A stretch of DNA of 64,000 nucleotides, taken from Pseudogemmobacter hezensis (GTDB taxonomy: Bacteria > Pseudomonadota > Alphaproteobacteria > Rhodobacterales > Rhodobacteraceae). Position numbers and translations under genes: made by a program. Every line of letters begins with the position of its first letter. Within the stretch, counting starts at the first letter, position 1. The notes beneath the pieces are model-generated. The model did not search any database and was not told where the DNA came from. It saw only the letters and a program-made list of their open reading frames with translations. Location: positions 305,434 to 369,433 of the forward strand of contig NZ_JABJXT010000002.1 of NCBI RefSeq assembly GCF_013155295.1, read 5' to 3'. This document shows positions 29,151-37,952 of this stretch, in pieces.

Positions 29151-30670
29151 GCGCAGGCGCGATCAGCGCCGGGTTGCTGGCGCTGATCCTTGGGCCGATT
29201 GCGGCGGTCGCCTTCCATGCCGGGGGGCTGTCGCTGGGTGCCGCCGATCTGGCGGCGCTGCGCTTCACGCTTTTGCAGGCCAGCCTCTCGGCGCTGATCT
29301 CGGCCGCGCTGGCGGTTCCGGTGGCGAAGGCGCTGGCAAGGCGACGCTTTCCCGGGCGCGGGCTTTTGATCACGCTGATGGGGGCGCCTTTCCTGCTGCC
29401 GGTGATCGTCGCGGTCATGGGGCTGATCACCGTTTTTGGTCAGGCGGGCTGGATCAACAGCCTCGGCCAAAGCCTGGGCCTGCCCCGGATCAGCATCTAC
29501 GGCTTGCACGGCGTGCTGATCGCCCATGTGTTTCTGAACCTGCCACTGGCGGTGCGGATGATCCTGCAGGGCTGGCTTTCGATCCCGGCCGAGCGGTTTC
29601 GTCTGGGCCAAAGCCTTGGCTTCACCCCACGCGACATCGCCCGCCATATCGAGCGCCCGATGCTTGCGCAGCTGCTGCCCGGCGTGCTGGCCAGCATTTT
29701 TGCGATCTGCCTGACCTCTTTTGCGGTGGCGCTGACCCTGGGCGGCGGCCCTGCCGCGACCACGCTGGAACTGGCGATCTATCAGGCGATCCGCTTTGAA
29801 TTTGACCTGGCCCATGCGGCGGGGCTGGCGCTTTTGCAAACGGGGCTTGGGGCGGTGGCGGCGCTGCTGGCCTGGCAGCTGGCGGGCATGCGGGCGGGGC
29901 CGGGGGCGGGGCTTGACCGCCCTTCTGCGCTGATGCCCCCAACCGGGTGGCGACGCATCGCCGATGGCTTCTGGCTGATCTTTGCGGCGGCGTTTCTCTT
30001 GCTGCCGCTGACCGCCATGGCGCTGAAAGGCCTGCCAGGGCTGACGGCGCTGCCGGCCTCGGTCTGGCCTGCGGCGCTGCGCTCGGTAACGGTCGCGCTG
30101 ATCTCGGCGTTTCTGACCGTGACGCTGGGGATGATCCTTGTGGGGGCGGTTGCGCGGGGCGGGGCGCGCTGGATCGAGTTTTCAGCGGTTTTGCCGCTGG
30201 CGGCCTCGGGGATGGTGCTGGGGATCGGGCTTTTCCTGCTGGTGCGGCCCTGGATCGGCCCGGCGCAGCTGGCCCTGCCTGTTACGCTGCTGGTCAATGT
30301 GCTGATGGCGCTGCCTTTTGTTTACCGGCTGCTGATTACCCCCGCCCGCAATCTTGAGGCCGATTATGGCCGGCTGGCGGCATCGCTGGGGCTGGTGGGA
30401 TTTGCCAGGATCCGGCTTTTGACATGGCCGCGCATGGCGGCGCCGATCGGTTTTTCGGCGGGGCTGAGTGCGGCGCTCTCGATGGGGGATCTGGGGGTGA
30501 TCGCGCTTTTTGCCGCCCCCGATCAGGTGACGCTGCCCCTGCTGGTGCAGCATCTGCTGGGCGCTTACCGGATCCAGGCGGCGGCGGGTGCGGCGCTGGT
30601 TCTGGTTGCGCTGAGTTTCGCGCTGTTTTGGCTGCTTGATGCAGGGGGACGTTATGTTCAGGCTCGATAA
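29126..30670 (+). CDS. thiP: Thiamine ABC transporter, permease
   Basis: Inner-membrane permease made of two fused permease domains, about twelve segments in 514 residues. Each half has an EAA-type loop: FRLGQSLGFTPRDIARHIE in the first and YGRLAASLGLVGFARIRLLT in the second. The start lies inside the end of thiB and its stop lies inside thiQ, so the operon is translationally coupled. Confidence 0.95.
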   Translation: MASRPRSLGAGAISAGLLALILGPIAAVAFHAGGLSLGAADLAALRFTLLQASLSALISAALAVPVAKALARRRFPGRGLLITLMGAPFLLPVIVAVMGLITVFGQAGWINSLGQSLGLPRISIYGLHGVLIAHVFLNLPLAVRMILQGWLSIPAERFRLGQSLGFTPRDIARHIERPMLAQLLPGVLASIFAICLTSFAVALTLGGGPAATTLELAIYQAIRFEFDLAHAAGLALLQTGLGAVAALLAWQLAGMRAGPGAGLDRPSALMPPTGWRRIADGFWLIFAAAFLLLPLTAMALKGLPGLTALPASVWPAALRSVTVALISAFLTVTLGMILVGAVARGGARWIEFSAVLPLAASGMVLGIGLFLLVRPWIGPAQLALPVTLLVNVLMALPFVYRLLITPARNLEADYGRLAASLGLVGFARIRLLTWPRMAAPIGFSAGLSAALSMGDLGVIALFAAPDQVTLPLLVQHLLGAYRIQAAAGAALVLVALSFALFWLLDAGGRYVQAR

Positions 30671-31349
30671 TCTGGTGCTGGCGCAAAAGGATTTCCGCCT
30701 GACCGCCGACTGGAGCATCCGCCCCGGCGCGAAAGTGGCGGTGATCGGGCCTTCGGGGGCGGGGAAAAGCTCGCTGCTGGCGGCGATTGCCGGGTTTTAC
30801 CAGCCCGTCTCGGGGCGGGTCTGGCTGGATCAGCGGGATCTGACGGCGCTACCGCCCGGCGAACGCCCGCTTTCGGTGCTGTTCCAGGACCAGAACCTCT
30901 TTCCGCATCTGACGCTGGCGCAGAATCTGGGCCTGGGGATCCGGCCCGATCTGCGGCTGAGCGCCGAAGATCATCGCCGCATCGACGCGGCGCTGGAGCG
31001 GGTGCAGTTGCAGGGCCTGGGCAAGCGCAAACCTGCTGAGATCTCGGGCGGTCAGGCCAGCCGGGCGGCGCTGGCCCGGGTTTTGCTGCGCGCACGCCCC
31101 CTTTTGTTGCTGGATGAGCCCTTTGCCGCCCTTGGGCCCGCGCTGAAATCCGGGATGCTGGATCTTTTGGCCGAGGTGGCGGCCGAAAGCCATGCGACGG
31201 TGCTGATGGTAACACATGATCCGGGCGACGCCCTGCAATTCGCGGATGAGACGGTGCTGGTTGCGGATGGGGTCGCGCATCCCCCGGCGGCAACGGCGGC
31301 GCTGTTTTCCAGCCCGCCTGAGGCGCTGGCCGCCTATCTGGGGCGCTGA
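30654..31349 (+). CDS. thiQ: Thiamine ABC transporter, ATPase
   Basis: Walker A at residues 32-39 (GPSGAGKS), signature ISGGQASRAALARVLL, Walker B LLLLDEPFAALG, switch His in VTHDPGDA. The ATG at 30654 has GCAGGGGGA behind it and gives 231 residues, which is usual for ThiQ. The stop codon falls in the first of four 12-bp tandem repeats. Confidence 0.95.
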   Translation: MFRLDNLVLAQKDFRLTADWSIRPGAKVAVIGPSGAGKSSLLAAIAGFYQPVSGRVWLDQRDLTALPPGERPLSVLFQDQNLFPHLTLAQNLGLGIRPDLRLSAEDHRRIDAALERVQLQGLGKRKPAEISGGQASRAALARVLLRARPLLLLDEPFAALGPALKSGMLDLLAEVAAESHATVLMVTHDPGDALQFADETVLVADGVAHPPAATAALFSSPPEALAAYLGR

Positions 31350-31387
31350 CTGGCGCGCTGACTGGGGCGCTGACTGGGGCGCTGAGC
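31340..31387 (+). repeat. 12-bp tandem repeat over the thiQ stop codon
   Basis: Four units of GGGGCGCTGACT (second and fourth with one or two changes). Each unit carries an in-frame TGA, so loss of the first stop would add only four residues. Confidence 0.85.
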
Positions 31388-31415
31388 TTTTCGGCAAGTC
31401 GCTGGACCCAAAGGA

Positions 31416-31442
31416 AAAGCCCCGCCAGAGGGGCGGGGCTTT
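31416..31442. terminator. Terminator between thiQ and petC
   Basis: 11-bp perfect stem (31416-31426 with 31432-31442), with A-rich and T-rich flanks, between convergent genes, so it can serve both. Confidence 0.8.
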
Positions 31443-31499
31443 GATCCGGTTCTTTTCTGCACCGCGCCTGATCGGGCGATGCGGTCTGGCCTGACAGGG

Positions 31500-32351
31500 T
31501 CAGAGATTGACCGTCTTGCCCTTGACCTTTGCCCAGAGCTTTTTGTTGGTCAGATAGAGCAGTGAGGACAGAAGGATCAGGAACACCACGGCCACAAAGC
31601 CTGCCTGTTTGCGATCCATCATCTTCGGCTCTGCCGACCACATCAGGAAGGCCGAGACATCCATGGCGATCGCATCGACCGTCGCCGGGCTGCCATCCTC
31701 GAAGCTGACCACATCATCAGAGAGCGGCGGGGCCATTGCGATCCAGCTGCCCGGAACGGTCGAGGCGCCGTGATCGTCTTTGCAGGTGTCGGGGATCGCC
31801 CCGGCGCCAAAGGCGGTGTTGTAATAGTAACCGTCAATGCCCTCGGGGGCACATTCGGGGTTCTCATGATAGCCGGTCAGGATGGCATGGATATATTCCG
31901 GGCCACCGATGCCGCGCACCAGCTGATTGATCCCGGTGCCTTCCGGCCCGTGGAAACCTGCGCGGGCCTTCGCCATCAGCGAAAGATCCGGGCCGGTGCC
32001 ATCGCCCGCGCGGGCGGGGAAGTTGTCGGTCCATTCGCGCGGACGGGCCTCGACGCCAAGCGCCTCAACCTCATCAAGGCCAGCCGCATAGGCGCGAACC
32101 TGGTCGGCGGGCAGATGCGGGCCGCCCTCATCCGCGAGGGTGCGGATGGGGACGAATTTCAGGCCGTGACAGGCCGAGCAGACCTCGGTGTAGACCTGCA
32201 GGCCGCGTTGCAGCTGCAGCTGGTCATATTTGCCGAAAGGGCCCTCGAACGAGAAGGTCACGTCTTCGATATGCGTCTCGGCCCCGGCTGCCAGGCTGGC
32301 ACCAGACAGTGCCAGCGAGGTAGCGGCAGAGAGAATGATCTTGCGGAACAT
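31500..32351 (-). CDS. petC: Cytochrome c1 of the cytochrome bc1 complex
   Basis: Carries electrons from the Rieske protein to cytochrome c. Signal peptide at residues 1-22 or so, haem-binding CSACH (Cys58, Cys61, His62), and a C-terminal anchor ([16 protein letters not shown]) followed by basic residues. The distal haem ligand Met is probably in [12 protein letters not shown]. 283 residues, typical of Rhodobacter. Last gene of petABC, 16 bp after petB. Confidence 0.98.
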   Translation of the reverse strand: MFRKIILSAATSLALSGASLAAGAETHIEDVTFSFEGPFGKYDQLQLQRGLQVYTEVCSACHGLKFVPIRTLADEGGPHLPADQVRAYAAGLDEVEALGVEARPREWTDNFPARAGDGTGPDLSLMAKARAGFHGPEGTGINQLVRGIGGPEYIHAILTGYHENPECAPEGIDGYYYNTAFGAGAIPDTCKDDHGASTVPGSWIAMAPPLSDDVVSFEDGSPATVDAIAMDVSAFLMWSAEPKMMDRKQAGFVAVVFLILLSSLLYLTNKKLWAKVKGKTVNL

Positions 32352-32367
32352 TTTGCGTCAGATCCTT

Positions 32368-33681
32368 TTACTCGGCCGCGTGGGGGTAATGGGCCTTGAA
32401 GTCTTCCTCGATGGTGGCCGGCTGCGGCAGCGGCTTTTCGATGATGCCAAGCAGCGGCAGGATCACGAGGAAATAGGCGAACCAATAGGTCGCGCCGATC
32501 AGGGCGATGGTGGAATAGGGGGCCTCGGCGGGCATCGCGCCGGCCCACATCAGGACGACGAAGTCGATTGCCAGCAGCGCGAACCACCATTTGAACATCG
32601 GGCGGTATTTGCCCGAGCGCACCGAAGAGGTGTCCAGCCAGGGAACAATCGCCATGACAGCGATTGCGCCGAACATCGCCAGCACGCCGAAGAACTTGGC
32701 GTCAACGATGCCGAAGGACAGGAACTCGACCAGCTGCACCACCCAGACGGTGTTATCGAAGGCGCGCAGGATCGCGTAGAAGGGCAGGAAGTACCATTCC
32801 GGCACGATATGCGCGGGGGTCGAAAGGGCGTTTGCCTCGATATAGTTGTCGGGGTGGCCCAGATAGTTCGGCATAAAGCCCACGATGGCAAAGAACACCA
32901 CCAGGATCACCGCCAGCGCGAAGAGGTCCTTGATGACGTAATAGGGCCAGAAGGGCACCGTGTCTTTCGCGGCGTTTTCCTTGCTGTCGCGGCGGACCTC
33001 AACACCCGAGGGGTTGTTGTTGCCGGTGTGGTGGAAGGCCCAGATGTGAAGGATCACGAGGCCTGCAATCACGAAGGGCAGCAGGTAATGCAGCGAGAAG
33101 AAGCGGTTCAGCGTCGGATTGTCGACCGCCGGGCCGCCCAGGAGCAGCGTCTGGATCGGCTCGCCGATGCCCGGGATCGCGCCGAAGAGGCCGGTGATCA
33201 CGGTTGCGCCCCAGAAGGACATCTGACCCCAGGGCAGAACATAGCCCATGAAGGCGGTGCCCATCATCAGCAGATAGATCAGCATGCCGATGATCCAGGT
33301 GATCTCACGCGGGGCTTTGTAGCTGCCGTAGTAGAGACCGCGGAAGATATGCAGATAGACGGCGAAGAAGAACAAAGACGCGCCGTTTGCGTGCAGATAG
33401 CGGATCATATGGCCGCCATTCACGTTGCGCATGATGTGTTCAACGCTGGCGAAGGCCAGGCTGGCATGCGGCGTGTAATGCATCGCCAGGATGATGCCGG
33501 TGACGATCTGAAGCGCCAGGCAGAATGCCAGGACAATGCCCCAGATCCACATCCAGTTCAGGTTCTTCGGTGTCGGGATCATCAAAGTGTCATAGACCAG
33601 CGCCACGACGGGCAGCCGCTTGTGCAGCCACTTTTCGGGGGCGGTCTTCGGTTCGTAATGGTCGTGCGGAATACCGGCCAT
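32368..33681 (-). CDS. petB: Cytochrome b of the cytochrome bc1 complex
   Basis: Membrane haem protein holding the Qo and Qi quinone sites. Haem-ligand histidines lie in [14 protein letters not shown] and [13 protein letters not shown], then [21 protein letters not shown] split by the family spacing; the Qo motif PEWY is in [14 protein letters not shown]. The ATG at 33681 ([18 protein letters not shown]) gives 437 residues, matching Rhodobacter cytochrome b. The gene lies 10 bp after petA. Confidence 0.98.
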   Translation of the reverse strand: MAGIPHDHYEPKTAPEKWLHKRLPVVALVYDTLMIPTPKNLNWMWIWGIVLAFCLALQIVTGIILAMHYTPHASLAFASVEHIMRNVNGGHMIRYLHANGASLFFFAVYLHIFRGLYYGSYKAPREITWIIGMLIYLLMMGTAFMGYVLPWGQMSFWGATVITGLFGAIPGIGEPIQTLLLGGPAVDNPTLNRFFSLHYLLPFVIAGLVILHIWAFHHTGNNNPSGVEVRRDSKENAAKDTVPFWPYYVIKDLFALAVILVVFFAIVGFMPNYLGHPDNYIEANALSTPAHIVPEWYFLPFYAILRAFDNTVWVVQLVEFLSFGIVDAKFFGVLAMFGAIAVMAIVPWLDTSSVRSGKYRPMFKWWFALLAIDFVVLMWAGAMPAEAPYSTIALIGATYWFAYFLVILPLLGIIEKPLPQPATIEEDFKAHYPHAAE

Positions 33682-33691
33682 GTTGCGTTCC

Positions 33692-34258
33692 TCAGCCCAG
33701 CAGGATCGTGGTTTCGTCGGTGAATTGTGCGATCGGCACCTCAAGGTTCCGGGGCGCCGGACCTTTGCGGATACGGCCTGCCGTATCATAGTGCGACCCG
33801 TGGCAGGGGCAGAACCAACCGCCAAAGTCACCGGCACCATTGCCCAGCGGCACGCAGCCCAGGTGGGTGCAAACGCCCATCATCACCAGCCACTCGCCGG
33901 CTTCATCCAGCGTGCGGTTCTGGTCGGATGCGTCAGCGCCGGGCTTGTTGTGATTCTCGGCGTTTTTGTCGATCAGGACACTGTCATCGCCGGGAACGGC
34001 GCGGGCGGCCTCGATCTCGGCGGCGGTGCGGCGGCGGATAAAGACCGGCTTGCCGCGCCATTTCACCGTCAGCTGCGAGCCAACTGCCACATTCGTCACA
34101 TCGACATAAATGGATGCAAGCGCACGGGTATCGGCCGAGGGGTTCATCTGATTGACGAGCGGCAGAACCGCCGCCCCGGTGGCGACAACGCCCGCTCCTG
34201 CGGTGGCATAATACAGGAAATCGCGGCGGCTGCCTGCGTGATCATCTGCTTGGGACAC
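33692..34258 (-). CDS. petA: Rieske iron-sulfur protein of the cytochrome bc1 complex
   Basis: 2Fe-2S protein that oxidises quinol at Qo. Cluster ligands: Cys130 and His132 in CTHLGC, Cys150 and His153 in CPCHGSH. The N-terminal SRRDFLYYA is a Tat-type signal anchor kept as a membrane helix. 188 residues. First gene of petABC. The 34259-34707 stretch upstream has no gene I can support beyond the rpmJ terminator. Confidence 0.98.
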   Translation of the reverse strand: MSQADDHAGSRRDFLYYATAGAGVVATGAAVLPLVNQMNPSADTRALASIYVDVTNVAVGSQLTVKWRGKPVFIRRRTAAEIEAARAVPGDDSVLIDKNAENHNKPGADASDQNRTLDEAGEWLVMMGVCTHLGCVPLGNGAGDFGGWFCPCHGSHYDTAGRIRKGPAPRNLEVPIAQFTDETTILLG

Positions 34259-34657
34259 GAGTTCCTCTCCCTGGCATGGCCGCGTCTGCGACCAGAATTT
34301 TGTGCGGGGGCAGACGGAATTCCCCCTGCCCTGACGGGCGCGGTTGTAAACAAGCCGTGATAGATCGTCCAGCCAACATTCCGACGCAGTGGTCTATAAA
34401 ATCAAGGGGAAAGGCATCTGATGCGGCTTTGCCGCAGGCCAGCCCCCCGGTTTTCACCCCAGAGCCCCCATTCTGTGCCCCGTTCCATGCCCGGGAAAGA
34501 CAGCCGGACGCAGCTGGATAACTGTTGCGAAAGGCCAGACAAACGGGCTGAGCCCCTCCCCGCCCCCCCTCAGAGCACGGCCCGCGTAAAGCACGAACCG
34601 GCACCAGAGCCAGGGCCGGGCGATTCGCCTCATGCGGCCACCGGAGAAAATGGAAAA

Positions 34658-34681
34658 GCCGCAGAGGTTTCCCGCTGCGGC
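34658..34681 (-). terminator. Terminator of rpmJ
   Basis: 7-bp GC-rich stem (34658-34664 with 34675-34681) followed on the minus strand by TTTTCC, 27 bp past the rpmJ stop. Confidence 0.65.
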
Positions 34682-34707
34682 CCAAATCCGTCTGCTGAAA
34701 GTAGCTA

Positions 34708-34833
34708 TCAGCCCTGGCGGGCTTTGTAGCGCTTTTGCGTCTTGTTGATCACATAGACGCGGCCTTTGCGGCGCACGACCTGGCAATCGCGGTGACGCGT
34801 CTTCAGCGAGCGGAGCGAATTGGCAACCTTCAT
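34708..34833 (-). CDS. rpmJ: 50S ribosomal protein L36
   Basis: 41-residue ribosomal protein that I translated from the minus strand. It starts [20 protein letters not shown] and continues [21 protein letters not shown], which is the alphaproteobacterial L36. It has only one Cys (HRDC), so it is the zinc-free type rather than the CxxC...CxxxH form. An AGGAG-like site (GGACAGGAGTCAGCC) precedes the ATG. Confidence 0.97.
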   Translation of the reverse strand: MKVANSLRSLKTRHRDCQVVRRKGRVYVINKTQKRYKARQG

Positions 34834-34871
34834 GGCTGACTCCTGTCCTTCGCGGCGCATCACGCGCCTGA

Positions 34872-34894
34872 TTAAACCCGTGCCCAGGGTTTAA
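34872..34894. repeat. Inverted repeat between rpmJ and tRNA-Val
   Basis: TTAAACCC and GGGTTTAA, a perfect 8-bp inverted repeat with a 7-base spacer, 17 bp after the tRNA 3' end. It could be the tRNA terminator hairpin or an operator of rpmJ. Confidence 0.4.
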
Positions 34895-34911
34895 CCCCAA
34901 AAGCGATGAAA

Positions 34912-34986
34912 TGGTGGGCGGTACTGGGATCGAACCAGTGGCCACTACGATGTCAACGTAGTGCTCTACCGCTGAGCTAACCGCCC
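34912..34986 (-). tRNA. tRNA-Val (anticodon GAC)
   Basis: Complete cloverleaf on the minus strand: acceptor GGGCGGT pairs with ACCGCCC, D-loop GCTCAGCGGTAGAGC, anticodon stem CTACG/CGTAG around loop TTGACAT (anticodon GAC), T-arm with TTCGATC, discriminator A and an encoded CCA end. 75 nt. Confidence 0.97.
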
Positions 34987-35217
34987 ACTCTTGCCTCTGC
35001 GTCTGTCCCGTCTCCCTTGCGAAGCAAAAGAAACACGGCTGACCGCGTCGGCGTGCTGGGGTCTATACTCAACCATCCCACCGCCCGCAAGGGGTTTCGG
35101 AACGAAGAATTATGCAGTTATATCGCAATACACCGCCAGGACGGGAAAATTATCGGGGGAATATGCCCCAAACCCTGACCAGCCAGCCTTTCGCCCCCAT
35201 CATGCGCCGAGGTCCGT

Positions 35218-36111
35218 TTGCCTGGAATCATCTCTCATCCGTCGTTTGAGCTGCATCTGCCTGCGCCGCAGACCAGCCCTTACGTGTTTTCCTCGCCGCA
35301 CTCGGGGCGCGAATACCTGCCCACCTTCCTGAGCCAGACCCGGCTGGACGCGCATATGATCCGCTCATCCGAGGATGCGTTTATCGACCAACTCTTTGAT
35401 TGCGCACCAAAAATGGGCGCACCCTTGCTGCTGGCACGTGCACCGCGGGCCTATATCGACCTCAATCGCGGCCCTGATGAGCTGGATCCGGCGGTGATCG
35501 AGGGGGCCGAGCGCCCGGCCCATAATCCGCGAATCTCTTCGGGGCTGGGGGTGATTCCCCGCGTGGTCTCAGGCGGCAGGGCGATTTACACCGGCAAGAT
35601 CAGCCGCGCCGAGGCGGAGGGGCGCCTGCGCGATTGCTGGCACCCCTGGCACGACCGCCTGCGCGGGCTGATCAACGACACCCACAGCCAGTTTGGCGAG
35701 GCGATTCTGATCGACTGCCATTCGATGCCCCATGAAGCGATAGAGCTGCAGGCGAACAAAGGCATGCCCGCGCCGCAAATCGTGCTGGGCGACCGCTTTG
35801 GGGCAGCAGCCTCCCGTGCGGTGGTTGACAGGGTTGCGGCCGCCTTTGAGACGGCGGGCCTGCGCGTCAGCCGCAATATGCCCTTTGCCGGGGCCTATAT
35901 CACCCAGGCCTATGGCCGCCCGTCGCGGCAGGTCCACGCGGTTCAGATCGAGATCGACCGCAGGCTCTACATGGATGAAGCCCGGATCGAGCCCCACGCC
36001 GATTTTCCAGGATTTCGAAATCTGATCAATGGCGTAATCGCCGAGATCATCGGAACGAACAGCGCATCCGGCATGCCGTTGGACACTGACAGCCCACTTG
36101 CGGCGGAATGA
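35218..36111 (+). CDS. N-formylglutamate amidohydrolase family protein
   Basis: Zinc amidohydrolase that releases formate or an acyl group from N-acyl-glutamate or similar (last step of one histidine-degradation route). Family motifs: FSSPHSGREY, IDLNRGPDELD, LIDCHSMP and a C-terminal VQIEIDRRLYMDE. 297 residues. A TTG start at 35218 has GAGG five bases upstream; there is no in-frame ATG nearby, so the non-ATG start is likely. No hut genes lie alongside, so the true substrate is open. Confidence 0.85.
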   Translation: MPGIISHPSFELHLPAPQTSPYVFSSPHSGREYLPTFLSQTRLDAHMIRSSEDAFIDQLFDCAPKMGAPLLLARAPRAYIDLNRGPDELDPAVIEGAERPAHNPRISSGLGVIPRVVSGGRAIYTGKISRAEAEGRLRDCWHPWHDRLRGLINDTHSQFGEAILIDCHSMPHEAIELQANKGMPAPQIVLGDRFGAAASRAVVDRVAAAFETAGLRVSRNMPFAGAYITQAYGRPSRQVHAVQIEIDRRLYMDEARIEPHADFPGFRNLINGVIAEIIGTNSASGMPLDTDSPLAAE

Positions 36112-36129
36112 ACCCACCCGGAAATAAGG

Positions 36130-36160
36130 AAAGGCAGAGCGCCTGAACGCCCTGCCTTTT
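36130..36160. terminator. Bidirectional terminator between the amidohydrolase gene and hvrA
   Basis: Stem 36130-36141 with 36148-36159, one mismatch, A-rich 5' and TTTT 3', between convergent genes. Confidence 0.75.
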
Positions 36161-36183
36161 CAAAATGCGATCAGCTGCGCCTG

Positions 36184-36501
36184 TCAGATCAGCAGATCGG
36201 ATTCGGATTTGCCACCAGCCAGCGCTGCAGCAAACCAACGCGGCTTGCGGCCACGGCCCGACCAGGTCTCAGCGGGATTTGCCGGATTGGCATATTTCGC
36301 CTCGACTGCGGCCCGCTTGCGCGGTGCGGCGGTTCCGGTCAGCTCTGCCAGTGAAGCAAAGCCCAGTTCGCGTGCGGCTTCGTCCAGCTTGGACAGAGCC
36401 TCTTTCTTGCGACGATCCTCAAAGGTTGCAATCGCCCGTGCAACACGGGTTTGCAACGATTTCAGCTCTTTGAGATCAAGCGTATTAAGGTCGAGTTCCA
36501 T
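36184..36501 (-). CDS. hvrA: H-NS-family nucleoid protein HvrA
   Basis: 105 residues: an N-terminal coiled coil (residues 1-50, LKELKSLQTRVARAIATFED) for oligomerisation and the H-NS C-terminal DNA-binding motif TWSGRGRKPRW at residues 79-89, which inserts into the minor groove. In R. capsulatus hvrA sits directly after regA and modulates photosynthesis genes under low light; the same order here supports the name. It lies 64 bp downstream of regA on the same strand. Confidence 0.9.
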   Translation of the reverse strand: MELDLNTLDLKELKSLQTRVARAIATFEDRRKKEALSKLDEAARELGFASLAELTGTAAPRKRAAVEAKYANPANPAETWSGRGRKPRWFAAALAGGKSESDLLI

Positions 36502-36565
36502 TGAATGCTCCTGCGTATCAACGCGGCCTGCTTAAAGCATATTCCAATTCACGCAAAGCAGGCAT

Positions 36566-37120
36566 TTATTTTGGGCTACGTTTCGCCAGGATTCTTTGCA
36601 AAGTTCTGCGATGCATGTTCAGTCTGCGGGCCGTTTCGGAAACATTCCGGTCGCACATTTCGTAAACGCGCTGAATATGTTCCCAGCGAACGCGATCCGC
36701 CGACATCGGATTTTCGGGCGGCGCAGGCAGAGCCTCGCCATTTGCCAGCAGCGCATTGGTAACATCATCGGCATCAGCAGGCTTTGACAGGTAATCAATC
36801 GCGCCGATTTTTACCGCCGCCACCGCAGTCGCAATCGCGCCATAACCCGTCAGCACCACGATCCGGCAATCGGGGCGCTTTTCGCGCAATGTTTCAACGA
36901 CATCGAGGCCATTCCCGTCCTCAAGCCGCAGATCGACCACCGCATAGGCGGGCGGGCGGGTCTGCGCGATCAGCTTGCCAATCGCCACGCTTTCCGCCGT
37001 TTCAGTAACAAAGCCGCGCTTTTCCATCGCCTTTGCCAGGCGCTTTACAAAGGGCTCGTCATCATCGACCAAAAGCAGCGTGCGATCTGGCCCCGGTTCG
37101 GCGTTCAGCTCAGCGGACAT
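36566..37120 (-). CDS. regA: Global redox response regulator RegA (PrrA/ActR)
   Basis: Response regulator phosphorylated by RegB when quinone pools and oxygen are low. Receiver domain with LLLVDDDEPF and Asp63 in VVDLRLEDGNG, Lys in YLSKPADAD, then a proline linker and a Fis-type helix-turn-helix (RNVSETARRLNMHRRTLQRI), which is nearly invariant in this family. The ATG at 37120 has AGGAG seven bases away and gives 184 residues; a nearer upstream ATG has too short a spacing. It follows senC and precedes hvrA. Confidence 0.97.
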   Translation of the reverse strand: MSAELNAEPGPDRTLLLVDDDEPFVKRLAKAMEKRGFVTETAESVAIGKLIAQTRPPAYAVVDLRLEDGNGLDVVETLREKRPDCRIVVLTGYGAIATAVAAVKIGAIDYLSKPADADDVTNALLANGEALPAPPENPMSADRVRWEHIQRVYEMCDRNVSETARRLNMHRRTLQRILAKRSPK

Positions 37121-37190
37121 CTTCATACTCCTGAGTAACACGCCCCGGATCGGGGCCCGAATGATCTGCGGTAAAGACCTGCGTCCGGCC

Positions 37191-37814
37191 TCAGCCCGTC
37201 ACATCCATCATGCAGCTTACCCCTTTTGCGATCTGCGCAGGAGTCGCCTCGCGGCGATAGAAATCGGCAAATCCGGTTTCCGGCAGCATCAGATAGGTAA
37301 AGGTCGAATGGTCGACGAGATAATAGTCGTCATTCGCCTTTTGTGATTTGTAATAAACCCGATAGGCCTTTGCCGCCGCCGCAATCTGCTCGGCCGAGCC
37401 GGTCAGACCAAGGGCTGTTTCACTGAAAGCCTCTGCATAATCGCCGACCACCTTTTCGGTATCGCGTTCGGGATCAATGGTAATAAAGACCAGATCCACA
37501 TCACGGCCCTGTTCTTTCAGCAAATCCACCGCCTCGGCATTTCTCGACATGTCAAACGGGCAAACATCGGGGCAGAATGTATAGCCGAAATAGACCAGGG
37601 TCGGACGGGTGATTGCTTCCTTCTCGGTAACAGTCGCGCCATTCTTGTCCAGCAGGGAAAACGGGCCGCCAATATCTGCGCCGCCGACATTGCCCTCGCG
37701 GCATTGTGCCAGCGGATCGCCCTGATCCTGGCGCGCGAACCAGATATACCCCGCGCTGCCGCCGATCAGAGCCGCCAATGCGGCCGCCGCTGCAATTGCG
37801 TAAATCCTGCTCAT
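37191..37814 (-). CDS. senC: SCO1/SenC copper chaperone for cytochrome oxidase
   Basis: Membrane-anchored thioredoxin-fold protein that helps build the CuA or CuB centre of terminal oxidases and influences redox signalling. N-terminal anchor (IYAIAAAAALAALIGGSAG), copper ligands Cys81 and Cys85 in FCPDVCP, and the third ligand His in YYLVDHSTFTYL. The ATG at 37814 gives 207 residues. It is divergent from regB and upstream of regA, as in Rhodobacter. Confidence 0.95.
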   Translation of the reverse strand: MSRIYAIAAAAALAALIGGSAGYIWFARQDQGDPLAQCREGNVGGADIGGPFSLLDKNGATVTEKEAITRPTLVYFGYTFCPDVCPFDMSRNAEAVDLLKEQGRDVDLVFITIDPERDTEKVVGDYAEAFSETALGLTGSAEQIAAAAKAYRVYYKSQKANDDYYLVDHSTFTYLMLPETGFADFYRREATPAQIAKGVSCMMDVTG

Positions 37815-37952
37815 CGCTTTCTCCACATTCGCGCAATCGGGCACCGGCAGAGCGGGTAACTGATCGACTGTAATGATCGGGCCTCTGGCCCATTGATCCC
37901 TTTGAAATCGGGTCGTAACAAGAATTACCACACGAGAAAAGGCGTATCCGCA

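Noticed and set aside
32230-33723. A 497-codon open frame opposite petB
   Set aside because: Shadow of petB; the sense protein is complete and highly conserved.
34421-34945. Open frames in the petA-rpmJ gap
   Set aside because: They overlap rpmJ or tRNA on the other strand, lack ribosome-binding sites and resemble no family.
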